Shown in pieces: positions 13,101-24,900 of a DNA stretch of 64,000 nucleotides (position 1 is the stretch's first letter; each line of letters opens with the position of its first letter). This stretch comes from Aquanectria penicillioides (lineage: Eukaryota > Ascomycota > Sordariomycetes > Hypocreales > Nectriaceae), in contig PYIU01000002.1 of NCBI GenBank assembly GCA_003415625.1, positions 1,364,001 to 1,428,000 of the forward strand, read 5' to 3'. A program made the translations under genes and the position numbers. Under the pieces are notes generated by a model. It saw only the letters and a list, made by a program, of their open reading frames with translations, was not told the origin of the DNA and ran no database searches.

Positions 13101-13879
13101 GACAGCGTCTGTCTGTCTTCCCTCTAAAATCGAATCTCTTATACAAGATATAAAGGCTCAAGGCCCAGATGTCAAATGGTAGTATACACCAGTCAAAGCT
13201 ATATCCATGAAGTTGACTTTGCGCAGTGTCGTTTTCTCAACTTGGAGACTTACTCTGGACCTCATTGAAGCTGGGCTTGAGGAAGCATCTTTGAAGAGCA
13301 TTCGTTTTGACGGGAAAGTGCCACAGAAGGAACGACAAAACATCGTCAAGAAATTCAAGACAGACCCCACGGTTCGCATCATGTTGCTGACATTGTCATG
13401 CGGTGCAGTCGGGCAAGTGGCTTGCCTACCCTATATCAGGAATTCACTGACACTTTTTCAAGTCTTACCTTGACGGTAGCAACCCGAGCGTATCTTATGG
13501 AACCGCACTGGTCAGTACCCCAAATCGATGGCTTTCAAGCTTACTAACCGTCCAGGAACCCGACGCTTGAGGAACAGGCCCTTGCTCGGATTCATCGAAT
13601 TGGACAAACGAAAGAAGTTACAACGGTCAGATTTTACGTCCGTGATTCATTTGAGCAGGTTAGGAACATCAATTTTACACCATAACATTGATTAACATTG
13701 AACCAGCAAGTCATGGAGATTCAAGAGTCTAAAAAGCAACTCGCGGGTCTCTTGCTATCTGCTCACGATGGTAGACAAGCGGACGAGAGCCTTGGGGGGT
13801 TACAGGTACGTAAGCCACGGACCAACTTGAGTGATCTTGCTAAACGATTTTCCCATAGAGATTGAGGTCCTTACTATAA
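10184..13879 (+). CDS. SNF2-family ATPase (Rad5/HLTF-like, with RING-like Cys cluster)
   Basis: Twelve exons join in frame into 1,040 residues: 10184-10825, 10878-11443, 11497-11607, 11684-11898, 11950-11980, 12026-12219, 12272-13178, 13227-13412, 13463-13510, 13556-13658, 13707-13805, 13859-13879. The N-terminus has a KRPR nuclear-signal-like motif and a disordered stretch. Conserved motifs follow: HQKQALTFMLRRE, Walker A DPMGLGKT (about residue 470), DEAH split by an intron (about 587), TGTPIQN (about 615), a RING-like CxxC/CxxC/CxH cluster from about 782, and the C-terminal helicase lobe with VVFSTW and ARIHRIGQTKEV. The family remodels chromatin or acts in post-replication repair in the nucleus; some members are ubiquitin ligases. 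The Cys/His set looks incomplete for a canonical RING. No frameshift was found. Intron 8 is GC-AG. The start ATG begins a continuous coding exon. Confidence 0.88.
13413..13462 (+). other. GC-AG intron in the SNF2-like gene
   Basis: The exon ends in GG and the intron starts GCAAGT, the usual consensus for a GC donor, and ends TTTTTCAAG. Splicing joins GAVG to LTLTVATRAYLMEP, restoring the helicase core typical of the family. Confidence 0.75.
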
Positions 13880-14082
13880 TAACCACAAGTTTTCATGAAC
13901 GAAAATAGCACCAAGCTCTGGTATTGTCTTAGTACTCGGCATTCTGGCAAAGCCAAGGTGTAGGCACTACCCCAAATGACACTATACCAGAGTGTCTGCT
14001 CATTGAATTCCATATAAGTTATGGTTTTTCTTCTTTGGTGCTTTCCCATATTTATCACCCATATAACCTTAGATAATATTGC

Positions 14083-16068
14083 CTAGCTCGCGATAGTCTT
14101 GTCTATTGTCCTAACTGTAATATATCCTTGCTCTTGGTCGGCCTCTAAATTGCCTAAGCAGACGCGAACGTGCCTTAACCTCCTCGTATAATCTATTCCG
14201 CTCTCCATTGAAGAATCACCCTTCCTTAGATCCATATAAGGTGTGTCTCTAAGAAGGAACATTGAGTAGTCAAGGACATCCGGGCCGCGTCGTAAAGCGT
14301 CAAGAACCGCCGCGAAGAAGGAAGCAAGTAACATGAAGAAAGATGATATGACAAGCAATCCCAACCAGGTTTTGTCGACTTTTAATTCGGGCTTGTCAGA
14401 ACTTCTTGTGCCGTTTGTTTTTGTAGAATATTGAGAAATTGAAGATGTTCCTGAATCCGTCAGTTGTTCTTCCAAGAGGGTGAGGTTGTTGAGGGCATCG
14501 AATGGAGCGACGCTCGTAATCCAAAAAGTGTTCAACAATTGCGAAAGGAGCTGTGAGAATATATTATCCCCTAAGTTTGCTAGAGGCGTATTTTCATAGT
14601 CGATATCAAACGGCGAGTCTGGCTTGCCGAAGTACAGCTCAATTGGAATGGGATCCCAGCGGCAGATAGAAGCATTGACAAAAGAAGTAAAGAAAGGTCG
14701 GTGCTTGCGGTAGCAAATAATCCAAGTCCGAAATATCTTCTCCACCTAGGACCGTTAATACGGTTGTATTTTCCAGCTTCTTCAGTTGTCGTATGCGAGC
14801 AGCGAGCAATCTCTAATTCCACATAACTAGTCCTTAGTTGACATGGGGCATTAGAGATTATGTTTCCAGTGTATGATGTAAAAGTTAAGATCCTAGGATC
14901 ATCATAGAAAATTTTTCATGACGGGTCCTCAATCAACAGGGTTCGATTGTTGCTATATATCCAGTTATTGGGTACTCGGAGGTTGCTTGGATCTAGGAGA
15001 CGTTTCGCAACATATGCCTTCCATCCTGAATAAGAGGGGATTTCGATACTCTGCATTTTGAAGTTGATGTAAGATGTTTGCACTGAATAAGAATAGTTTG
15101 AATGTTGCTCGAAGCCATCTTCTGGTGATGTGGGAAGGCTAGCAAGAGATACATATACTTTGTTGGTTTTGCCCCCCCTTGATTCTGGACTCGATACCAG
15201 CCCCCTTCTTTCGCAGTGCTCTCGACTAGAAATGGGTCTATCATCAGTATCTTCACATGAACAACCACGTCTTGAGCTGCCGTTTTTATTTGCTTCGGGC
15301 TAGCCAGCGCAGCTGAGAACGCAGCTGAAGCAAGAGAATATTCGGCTGATGGGACAGAGTCGCCGACACCGTAATATGGTAAGTTCATGTGAACATTCAG
15401 ATACAAGAAATTCCATTGGTTTGATGGGGTACTCAGTCCAACAACGCGCAAGGCTGCTTGGCCCCCGAGAGGTGATAAGGCCCAAGCGAAATGATCAGCG
15501 GGGTCATGTTATTCACAGCTTGAAGTGATATTGGGTGTGCGACTGAGCTGAACACGGTCCGACTTCGGAGGAGCAATTCCAAGCCAAACACATCGATACC
15601 TCTCTCTAGTTTCCAACAGGCTATGGACTTAAGCAGATTCGAGGCGACCGCAGCGAAAACGATCGGGAAGGGCGTGGGGCCGTGTGTCGCGGCAGTTCGC
15701 AAAGCCAGTACGGGCGCTGCATCTATAGATTCGCCATCGTTGTAGCTTACCAATATTGCGTAGATGATCAAGCATACTGATGGCAACGCCAAGAGAAGAT
15801 CTATCAATCATTGCGATTTCGCACTCGGAAACGCAGGTTCCCCAGAAGGCGGCGGGCCAATCAGATCACCCTTCGATAGGCCTGTAGAAGAGGATTCCAG
15901 AGTCCTAGAATTATCAAAATAGCTATCTCTGTTATTGTACGATATTAATTGCCCTTGGCTCGAATCAAGGTGGTCGTCAAAGTCGTCAGCATCTGAACAC
16001 GACGAGACCGAGTTAGTATCATAGGACTGTTCCATTTTAGCCATGTCTATTAGGTGAAGAGACAACAA
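14083..16068 (-). pseudogene. Decayed fungal multi-pass membrane protein gene
   Basis: Consecutive minus-strand segments together resemble a large fungal-only hypothetical membrane protein family. They include a cytosolic Asp/Ser-rich N-terminus, a first membrane segment (LIDLLLALPSVCLIIYAI), FPIVFAAVASNLLK, WKLERGIDVFGLELLL, an SPLGGQAALRV motif, a long predicted lumenal or extracellular part, and a last membrane segment near LLVISSFFMLLASFFAA. The frame is broken by in-frame TGA codons at 15810-15808 and 14918-14916, both where Trp would fit. Three single-base shifts sit at homopolymers: plus-strand AAA 15489-15491, C7 15172-15178, CC 14745-14746. The shifts match the assembly-error pattern seen elsewhere; the two TGA codons do not. 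Either a true pseudogene or an allele with nonsense changes. Function unknown. Confidence 0.6.
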
Positions 16069-16748
16069 ATATGACCCAGATTACGCCAGAAGAACTATTA
16101 TAAGCGATCACCATCAGTTTTGGAAAGTGCCAGTCTATCACATGCTTTTATCTATAAATGGAACCCAGCATCAGCCTCGCCCCAGCGCATTGCAGTCTCG
16201 ATATGTTGGCGGAAATAACTATAACGGCGAAGAAAGTAGATCGAAAAGTAGAAAGGGCTCAGTATCACCGTATGAGCAGCAAGATAGCAAGTTCGATCTC
16301 TACCCTGTCACCGCAATCGCTCTTGACTCTCCATCATGGCCCACAAAACACTCGACGTATATCGCTTCAGTTTCGCATGCATGCTTACATGTACTGTTAT
16401 TCATAATCTTTTGTTGGAAAAACATGTAGTGCTTGTATTCAGATACTATGTCAATGATCGTTGAAAATACTGTTCTTGGCTTGTTTGTTTTCCCATGATT
16501 TAGGATAACTTGGATGTTTTGACGATGGCACTTCCTTAGTTGGCGATTGATTGTTCCGTAAGTTGGTATCAGGAGGAATGTGGGGCAGTGTAATGAGCCC
16601 GTTTTGGTCATGTGACATGGCACGTGTCGTATCTCCGGTCGGATTTTCCCGTTAGCCGAATCGCGAATTGCTGCTCCGGCAAAGATTCGTGCCAGCGGCC
16701 TCATTTGAGCTCACCCAAGCAACCACCTCATCCAACAGCTCAGCCATC
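16069..16748. promoter_or_regulatory. Spacer between the membrane-protein relic and atp16
   Basis: It holds the 5' flank of the decayed membrane-protein gene and the promoter and leader of atp16. Base composition changes here, at roughly 16.6 kb, from the AT-richer accessory block to GC-richer housekeeping sequence. No further gene was seen. Confidence 0.4.
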
Positions 16749-17535
16749 ATGAACTCCCTCCGCTTCGCCCGCGCGGCTCTCCGAGCTCGCCCTGCTGCTA
16801 TCCGAGTCCCCGTTCAGCGAAGAACCTACGCCGAGGCCGTTCCCGACAAGGCAAGCCGCCCTTCTTCGGCTATTGTTTTCACAACCCGACCCGACTGACC
16901 GATTGCACAGATCAAGCTGAGCCTTGCTCTCCCTCACCAGGTATGACTTCGACCGAGATACACGATCGAAATTGGATGCGACATGATGGAATTGGAGCTC
17001 CCCGACGCGTGTGCGTGCCAATTGATGGATAGGTGCTAATTGCCGCACGCAGGCCATCTTCAAGTCCCAGGACGTTGTTCAGGTCAACATGCCCGCCGAG
17101 TCTGGTGAGATGGGTGTCCTGGCGAACCACGTTCCCTCGATTGAGCAGCTTAAGCCTGGTCTGGTTGAGGTCATCGAGGAGACCGGTGCCCCAAGCAGTT
17201 CTTCCGTACGTGCCCGATACCGCGATTGTTTGATGAAGAAGGTTTGCTGATGGGATTATAGTCTCTGGTGGATTCGCTACCGTCCAGCCCAACTCCGTCC
17301 TGAGCATCAACGCCGTTGAGGGCTTCCCCCTCGAGGACTTCAGCGCGGAGGCCGTCAGGAACCAGATCGCCGAGGCTACCAAGGTTGCGAACGGCAGCGG
17401 CAGCGAGCAGGACATCGCCGAGGCCAAGATTGAGCTGGAGGTACGTGGAACATGCAACACGTAAAATTCTTGCAATTGGCCAATTTGCTAACGAACTTGC
17501 AGGTTCTCGAGACCCTGGCCGCCCATGTGAAATAA
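16749..17535 (+). CDS. atp16: Mitochondrial F1Fo ATP synthase delta subunit (with one-base assembly gap)
   Basis: Five exons: 16749-16850, 16911-16940, 17053-17205, 17262-17440, 17503-17535. They encode a protein of about 165 residues, the usual length for this subunit. The N-terminus is Arg/Ala-rich with QRRTYAEA, a typical mitochondrial presequence and cleavage region. The body matches the beta-sandwich of delta/epsilon subunits (VNMPAESGEMGVLANHVPS, then LSGGFATVQPNS and SINAVEGFPLEDF) followed by the C-terminal helical hairpin (AKIELEVLETLAAHVK). The subunit belongs to the F1 central stalk that couples proton flow to ATP synthesis. Exon 3 is one base short: C4 at 17189-17192 must be C5 to read APKQFF and splice in phase. 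Summed exon length is 497, needing 498. Intron 1 (16851-16910) uses a GC donor. The start ATG has a favourable context (AGCCATCATG). Confidence 0.92.
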
Positions 17536-17889
17536 ATGTGCACAGCGTTTATGGTGATGGAGGCCCTTGTACATCAATTTACTACCCACCCTTAGCAACG
17601 AGCTGAGACAATTGATACCAGTCATGGTCGTGCTATCATCTTTGATTTGTTTTGCAAGTTTTTCCGTGAATACTTGTGCTGCGCGCTGAAAAGCGCCATT
17701 GACTTGGCCGGTGCGATACCGGACCTCCTTCCTTCGATGTGTTTGATCCCTTCCGTGTCTCCGAACCTCAATTATGAGGCATCCCAGGCTTCCGCTAGTA
17801 CAACAATTGTTTGCGACTCGTGACATGCAACATTCTGTATATTATTATGGTTGTTCGGTCCTACTACCAAGGTCCATCCCTTGGAAGCA
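17536..17889. other. atp16 3' flank and promoter of the next gene
   Basis: No gene seen. The stretch holds the 3' untranslated region of atp16 and the upstream region of the unknown gene beginning near 17,890. Both genes point the same way. Confidence 0.4.
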
Positions 17890-20748
17890 ATGGCCCCTCC
17901 ATCCAGCCCTGTTCACAGTTTCCGCTCAACCCGACACTCTACCACAACTTTGCCCTCGCCTGAAGACCTTGTTGACGATGAAGCCATTCCCTCCGGCATT
18001 GTTGGCGACCGCATCCGCCAATTGCGGAAAATCGTCAACAAGGAACCCCCAAATGATAGTCTTTCGCCGACGTCTCAGAGAGAACGAGAAAACACCACTC
18101 TAGGATAGGGACGCAGAGTAAAGAGCGGCTTCGCGAAGCCCGCATCTCGCAACACATTGATTGACGAACTACCTAACTTCCCATTGGAGCAGACCTACCA
18201 CGGAATGAGGTCGCAGAAGAAGACTCACCATCATACTCTTCAAAGACGAATCGTTTCCAGGACTGATCAGCTCGCTCTCCCTCAATCAGACATTGGAAAG
18301 CTACGATCCACCATTTCCGCAAGTCAGTTGGGAAGTCCGCACGGCTTTACCAAACATCACGGCCAATCTATTGCCTCAAACAGAAAGCGTCGAGAGCATT
18401 CAATTGCAAGGAAGGTGCAGCCATCTTCTCCCACTTATGCTCACCGTTTCCCTGGTCCGGCGATTCCCTCAACACGCAATTCGCCATCCGTGAGCTCGAC
18501 GGGAAGAAGGCATGATGCCATGGAGATATTTGAACAATATGGCATCTCTAGGCCTGAAGGATGGTTGTCAGAAAACGGGTCAGCCGTTTTTGAGCAGCCG
18601 GTTCAAATGCATTTAACGATGTTTCGAGTGTGTCATTCTTGCGGGGAGCCATTAGCTTCACGCAAATACTGTCCCCATTGTGGCCACGACTCGTGTTCAA
18701 AATGCACCACCGAGATTCCAGAGGACGAGATTTCAGGGACACATGATTCAATACGTCGGCATGATCAGCATACTTCTAATCGTCCGTTGAAGCAGGTCAT
18801 TCGCCATCTTGAAAATGTAGGGCAGGACCACATGGACTCGAAAAGAGTTACTATCCCCACAGTTCAGCGGAAAGCAACATCCACACTAGATGCGGGTATC
18901 GAAACTCCGAAGCCCGAGCATCAAGTGGGAAAGACGTTCCCTTGGAGTTTTCTTCCATCGCCTCCATCTTTCCGGGCGGATCAAATCACGGTGGACCCCA
19001 AACTTCCAGCATCAAAAAACTCCATTTCAAAATCTGTGAGGAACAATCCATTTTTGATAGCAGATCGAGAGGCCAAGGCTGGACTCACCGAACCTGAGAC
19101 GACGACGAAGAATGCCAGAGCAAATCGACCAACTCGATTATCGGATTGCGTCCCACGGCAAAAGATACAACGGTCGTCAGATAGCTCAACAAGCCAGGGG
19201 AAATGTTCAAATCTGAGCTGCAGAGCCACGCATGCTGGCCACCATCCATTCCGGCATAGTATTAGTTGTGCGGCGCGGCGAAGCACAACGAAGCAGAATA
19301 TCAGTTACGGCAAAATCCATTTGACTCCCATAGGCGGAACCTCACAAAGTGAGCAGCAAAGACATTCGCCTCTCCAAGGCGCCTTGCAGAGGAAAATCGA
19401 TCAGCTATATCACCATGCTGAAGACTTGCATAATTCACAACATATCATGGAACACCTTGCAGCAGGATCCAAAGTTCTTGAAGAAAATGCCACTCGGGTA
19501 GAACGCGCACGCATCCAACAGGGGGGTAACCATATCAAGGTCCCGCAATCCCATTCCCTCGGTTACGACGATAGCACTCCATTCAGACAAGAGGTTCCTA
19601 TGCACCCTTTGAGCACAGACATCCAACATCCTGAGCCCAGGCCGACGGTAAATCACTCCATTGTGTATGATCCTGTCGGAGACAGGGAGTTGAGTCCCAA
19701 AAGTCATCAGCTTCCCAAAGATATTCGCACCAAAGTAGCACGATGGGTAGAGCCACACTCTATTTGCCAAGACTCTGGTCTTGGAGACAGAGAAGAGATC
19801 TCTCATTCGCCAACGGCATCTTTCCTTTTGTTGAAATCTTCGTCTCCAAGTGTATCTGCCCCCATTGTCCGTGGGCAGAATGTTGAACAGACCTCAGTAT
19901 TGGGTTGGGAGAGGCCGACGTTGCGCAAGGTCTCTACTACCCTGGACCGCCATCGAGGAAACACAGGGGGTTCGAACATATCATCGTGGAGACAACAGTT
20001 AAGGAGAGTAGACAAGCTAGAAGAGAGTGACAGGAAGAAACCTACCACGCCCCCAGTTGTCAAATGGCGCAGAAGTCTCAGCAAGCTTCCTCCAGTACTG
20101 CAGCCTGATGCGGATGGAAGAACCGCTTGCACGTTCTGCTACCAACCTGAATCATCGTCACCGACGCCAGGGGAAGTAAAAAACGATACAAATATGGATT
20201 CAGATTCTGTCCAGATGCCAAGTTATTGGCAAACTCTCTCTGGCAAACCTCAGGATGCACGACTCCGGTTGAAGCAAGTCGAGCTATCCCTGGCTCAAAG
20301 AAGTGCTGAAGACCTTGGTGAGGGATCTTGTAACGAAGAAGAGCACGGTGGTATTGAGACCCGAGAAGTAAGGACTATCGAGCACTGCCAAATGACAAGT
20401 CACATATCATTTGAAGAAACTGAATCAATCACGGAGATCCACAGCCCAAAACCAATGCTCCCGCCAGATCACATCTGTGCTTGGAGGGCGAGGTATATAG
20501 ATCTCAGCACGGAGATTGATCAGCTCAAGTCCGAGGCAAGTTCGCGAGCGGTGGAAGATGGAGGACCCGGAAGGCAAAACATGGAACGAATGGATGCCGG
20601 GGTCGGTACGGAGTTGGATCAACACCGGTGTCCTGAGATTAGGATCGAGGGCCTGACGATTGTTATGCATATGAGAGGCAAGGACGACTTGGTGATCAAT
20701 ACAAAGTTGAAGGAGGAAGGGTCCGAGAGCGGGCACAGGGGACGATAG
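17890..20748 (+). CDS. Unknown protein with zinc-ribbon-like Cys cluster (start region broken)
   Basis: One frame is open from just after an in-frame TAG at 18106-18108 to a stop at 20748. The first ATG in it is at 18205. Upstream, the same frame from ATG 17890 also looks coding (MAPPSSPVHSF...DRIRQLRKIVNKEP). The true protein therefore probably starts there, with the TAG reflecting an indel or an unrecognised intron near 18,085-18,160. The protein is polar, rich in Ser, Arg, His and Pro, and largely disordered. One clear motif, CHSCGEPLASRKYCPHCG followed by CSKC (about 18,630-18,710), is a zinc-ribbon-like double CxxC cluster. A second CxxC (CTFC) lies near 20,130. No membrane segment or enzyme fold is evident. 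Function unknown; perhaps a fungal-specific nuclear or adaptor protein, which is a guess. Confidence 0.65.
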
Positions 20749-21390
20749 AAGGACATCGAGAACAGGAGGTTTAGATTTGTAGTTTAGGGGTAGTATCAAT
20801 AAATTGAGAGAGGAGTTTTCGAGGCAGTCGGTATCGCTAGGTGAGGTCCGGATTGCCAGACGGTGACGAAACTACTTGGGTATATGTAGGTATACTCGTA
20901 GAGACAGGGCTTGTTTCGAAATTTTGTGTTCCAGGACTTGGAGGCGATTGGGTGTATATCGTGTATAACAGGTCTGCTTGCTGTCATATATCTTAACCTT
21001 GGCGTCTTACTGCATTGTCTGAGGAGTTACACAGTATGGCGGGCGATGAAGCCAAAGCCAAAGCCATAGGCCCATAGCCATAGCCATAGCCATTGCCATA
21101 GCCATTGCCAGCTTCACACCCACCAAAGTCACTTCTGCAAGACAAAACTGCAAGACTCGCTCCCGGCACACTTCCGTCAGTCCCATCTGTGACGCAGCCA
21201 CTCGCCTGTAACGCAATGGTCACAGCACCAGCGCCAACGCCAGCGCAAGCACCAACACCAACACCAACACCAACGTCAACTGGGATTATTCCCCGGCGTG
21301 GTCACCTCCATCAATCCTGGCTTGCCCCCCTCCTCTTCCTCCTCTCCATCTCATCCCATTCCCTTCCCGGAGGACCGGCACACGCAGATA

Positions 21391-21495
21391 CAGACACACA
21401 CACACACACACGCATACATACAGTTACACGCCTACACATAACGCACACCACCATGTACACTCACACACACACATACACACACACTCACTCACTCA

Positions 21496-21528
<33 letters not shown>
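21391..21528. repeat. CA-rich microsatellite cluster
   Basis: Interrupted (CA)n and (CTCA)n arrays, the longest pure CA run being at about 21,500-21,528. Confidence 0.9.
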
Positions 21529-21530
<2 letters not shown>

Positions 21531-21779
21531 CCGCAGGCTCGTACACGCAGGCGGCGCAGACCAAACACAGCAGCTAAAAAATAAAAATAAAATAAAATAA
21601 AATAAAACCACTTGGGCGGTGCGGTTTCTCCCTCCCTCACGCGTTCCTGGCCCGAAGCTGATCCGGGAAGAAGCGGTCTGCGAGGCTTCTCAAGGTCTCG
21701 TCTTCCCCGGGGACGCTAACGTCGACCAGGGTGTTGTGTTAGCATTTTCACGCGAGAGCAAGGGGCCACCAGCGCACGT

Positions 21780-21960
21780 TTTTTTTTTGGTAGCGTTGGC
21801 GATGGATGGACGACGAGGTCTTTTTTTTTTTTCTTCTTTTTTCCTTTTTTTTTCTTCTTTCTTTCTTTCTTTCTTTGGTTCCTTTTTTTTTTTTTTCCCC
21901 TCTGGTCTCGATGTACTTGCTCCGCTTTCTCACGGACATTTTTTTTTTCTCTTTCTTGGG
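21780..21960. repeat. Poly-T and CTTT-rich tract
   Basis: Several runs of 8-14 T separated by C and a (CTTT)n array near 21,860-21,880. The opposite strand gives spurious Lys-rich frames. Confidence 0.9.
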
Positions 21961-24900
21961 ATGCAAGGCATGGATCCTGCGAGAGGAAAAACAAAAGTCC
22001 ACCTGTGGTTTCTGACCCCCTGCTCATGGACTTGAGTGTAGTTCCCTTTGATTTTATTAAAAAAAAATTTTGTTGAGCGGTCGGCAACATCGACACCGAC
22101 TGTCATCTGGGTTGGTTTAAAGCAAAAGTGCAGACAAACCAGGGAGATCCCAACCACCAAGATCGTCAGCCGACAGGGGTGGACCTTGGGGCGGGAGGGG
22201 GACAGGAAGCATCGTGGATTTGATGGCTGCCAAGTGTCAAACGCTATGGCCAGGCTCTGGACCCGGCAGCGGAGCATTCGCAGAGCCATTCATCAACGTG
22301 ACCATTATCAGTGCTAGTTCTGTTTTATTATCATTTTTTTTCTTTCATTGTTTCTCTTACTTGCTCTATCTCTCCAGTTTGCTTCTTACTGGTCTGGGGC
22401 TGGGAGATAGAGAAGAAGAAGAGGTGAAGAAGAAGAGGTGGTTGGGTGGTTGTGACACGGACCCCGGAGCGCCGTTTGCCTTTGGCCTCGATCGTATCAG
22501 ATGTAAGAGGAGGTCGGCCGTGGCTGGTGGTGGTGCACTGGTGGTGATGGCGATGATGGCGATGATGACACCTTCTCCAATGGCCCGGTCTGCACAACGC
22601 CGGCTGCCAGGAACAGACGCCCAGCTGAGAGAGCCGTGATCAAAAGAGGTCAAATACGGCGCAGGGTTTGCTGTTTTTGAGGCGGTGAGGCCTGACTCGA
22701 CTCGACTCGACTCGTCTCGACTCAACTCGGTTGGGATGTTTGTCATGATGAGGGAAAGGATCAAAAGGGGAGTCGTCCATTGTTTCGTCTACGCACGAAC
22801 CGGGCCACTCGCATACACCTCACGGTCGGTAGTTGGATCGGAATGGGGACAAAGATGCCCATCCTCGACCGCAATGCCCCATTCCCGTCCCCCATCCCAT
22901 GCATCCCATGGCCCTACGTGGTGTCGTCCCTCGAACCCCCTGCTTAAGCGTACCGGATGCAGCCAGTTCGCCTTTCCCAAAACCCAACCCATGCGTATCC
23001 ACACAATCCACAATCACATACAGGCTCACTCACATACATACATAGTACATACTGTAGGCCAAACATGGTAATGGGAACCATGACAAGTGGCCTTGCAGCT
23101 GACTCCATCCACAATGGCTCGCTCCTCCTTGTCCCCCCACCGCTGAGGCTGAAAGGACCAGCGAGAGGGGGTAGAATGGGACCGGGAGGAGGTGGGCGGG
23201 GGGAGGCAAAATAGGGGAGAGGTAGAGACTGGAGACTGGGAGAGAGTCAAAGAGAGTCTTTTTTTTTTCCCTTCACCTTGGGCGGTGAAGGAGGTGGGTG
23301 GGCGGTGTGAAGAATCTCGAGGGCGTGTGCACACGAGTCGAGCCGGGGCTCTGCATCGCGGCGACATGACTTACAGCCGGGCGACCGAAGGAAGCAGACG
23401 CAGGCGTAGACGTACTATGGACGGAGATGTAGACGCAGACGCAGACGCAGACGGGGACTACATAGTCTGGTAGACGCAGACGCAGGCGCGGAGCTTTGAG
23501 GCTTGGGTCTCGAAGCTTGGAGCAAGAGAGGATCTGTTCGCGGAGCTACTGTACGAGTGACAGTAGCAGTAGTAAGGACTACCATACGGATATAGTACTG
23601 TATGCCATGTCATGCTATGCCATGCCGTGCCATGCGATACATATTGCAGTTAGTCAGGTCGGGGTCTCAGTCGGGGTCTCGGTTCGGGTCTTAGAGTCGG
23701 GATCGGGGGATCCGTCATGGCCCATGCTCGCTCTATGGATTGGCCCTATAGTCATTGCTCCTGGGTTTTGCTATAGCTGGCTTCCAGCAGAGACGGAGAG
23801 CGTGCGAGGAGAGAGAGGGAGAGGGAGAGGGAGAGGGAGAGGGAGATGGAGGGAGGGAGAAAGCCTTGGCCAAAGGAATGGACCTGCGGCACCAAGCGGC
23901 ACGGCACTGAGCGAACAGGTGGATCTTTTAGCTCCCGGCAGTTGGAGTGATGATCATCGTGTGTTTGGTTGGACGGGAGGCAACACGCTGAAGATGTTCG
24001 CCGAGCCGCCTGGCTTCAGGAGTCGTCATGATGCCGGACTGGACTGGTCATGACCAAGCCAAAAAGTGAAACCCCCTTCCCCTCCTCCCCCTCTTGATCC
24101 TCCTCCTCCTCCTAGCCCTAGCCCCCCCCCCCCCCACGCCTCGTCTCCTCGTGGCATCCCGAAGCGATTGGGCGGCCGAGGCGGCAACTGCAAAGGCCGT
24201 GGGCCGAAAAACAAGAACGGCATCCCTGTTTGAGCGGACGAAGAACGATTAGTATCTGTACATTTCGCAACGTAACTGTACAAGATACACATATACACAC
24301 AGACGCCCGCGCACCCACGCCACGCAAAGAAGAATCTGCTCCGTCATGTGCTTGATTTGTACTCCATGCGTCCATCCGCCGCTGGTGGTCTTCTTAGCTC
24401 GCGGCGGAGCGTGCGTGGGCGTCGTGTGGAGGGAGATAGATGATGGATGGCATGGGAAGACCAGAACAGACAGGTCAGCGCCGTAAAACAAGCAACCCAA
24501 AAAAAAAAAAAAAAAAAAACCGGGCACAACGAGAGGCCCGAAAGCCGGGTTCTTGGTTCACCCCGTAATGGAGGGTCTGGGCCAGACCGGGTTGGCCATT
24601 CTCCCAAGCCATTGGGACTCGGGACTGAAACTAGCGACGTAGCTCCGGGTCGGAGCTTGTTAAAAGAGGACCTCTCCGTCTGTGCTCCTCCTATCCTAGC
24701 TCTCTCTACAGGACGGAGTTACACTCTGCGCTCTGCGCTCTGTGCTCTGCGCTCTGTGCGGCGGCGCTGGGGTTCTTTCTTTTAGCAGCGCGTATAGTAA
24801 AATCCTCCCAGAGTATCCTCCGCTCCCAGAATTTATTGGCAAAAGCCCATGGGCAATTAATTAAAAAAAAACACTCACGAAATACCAATCTCGGCAAGGC

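Noticed and set aside
14083..16068. Repeat-induced point mutation as cause of the stops
   Set aside because: Both stops are TGG to TGA, a CpC change on the opposite strand, not the CpA to TpA expected, and no second copy is present.
21716..22096. Lys-rich minus-strand frames
   Set aside because: Pure by-product of T-rich tracts on the plus strand.
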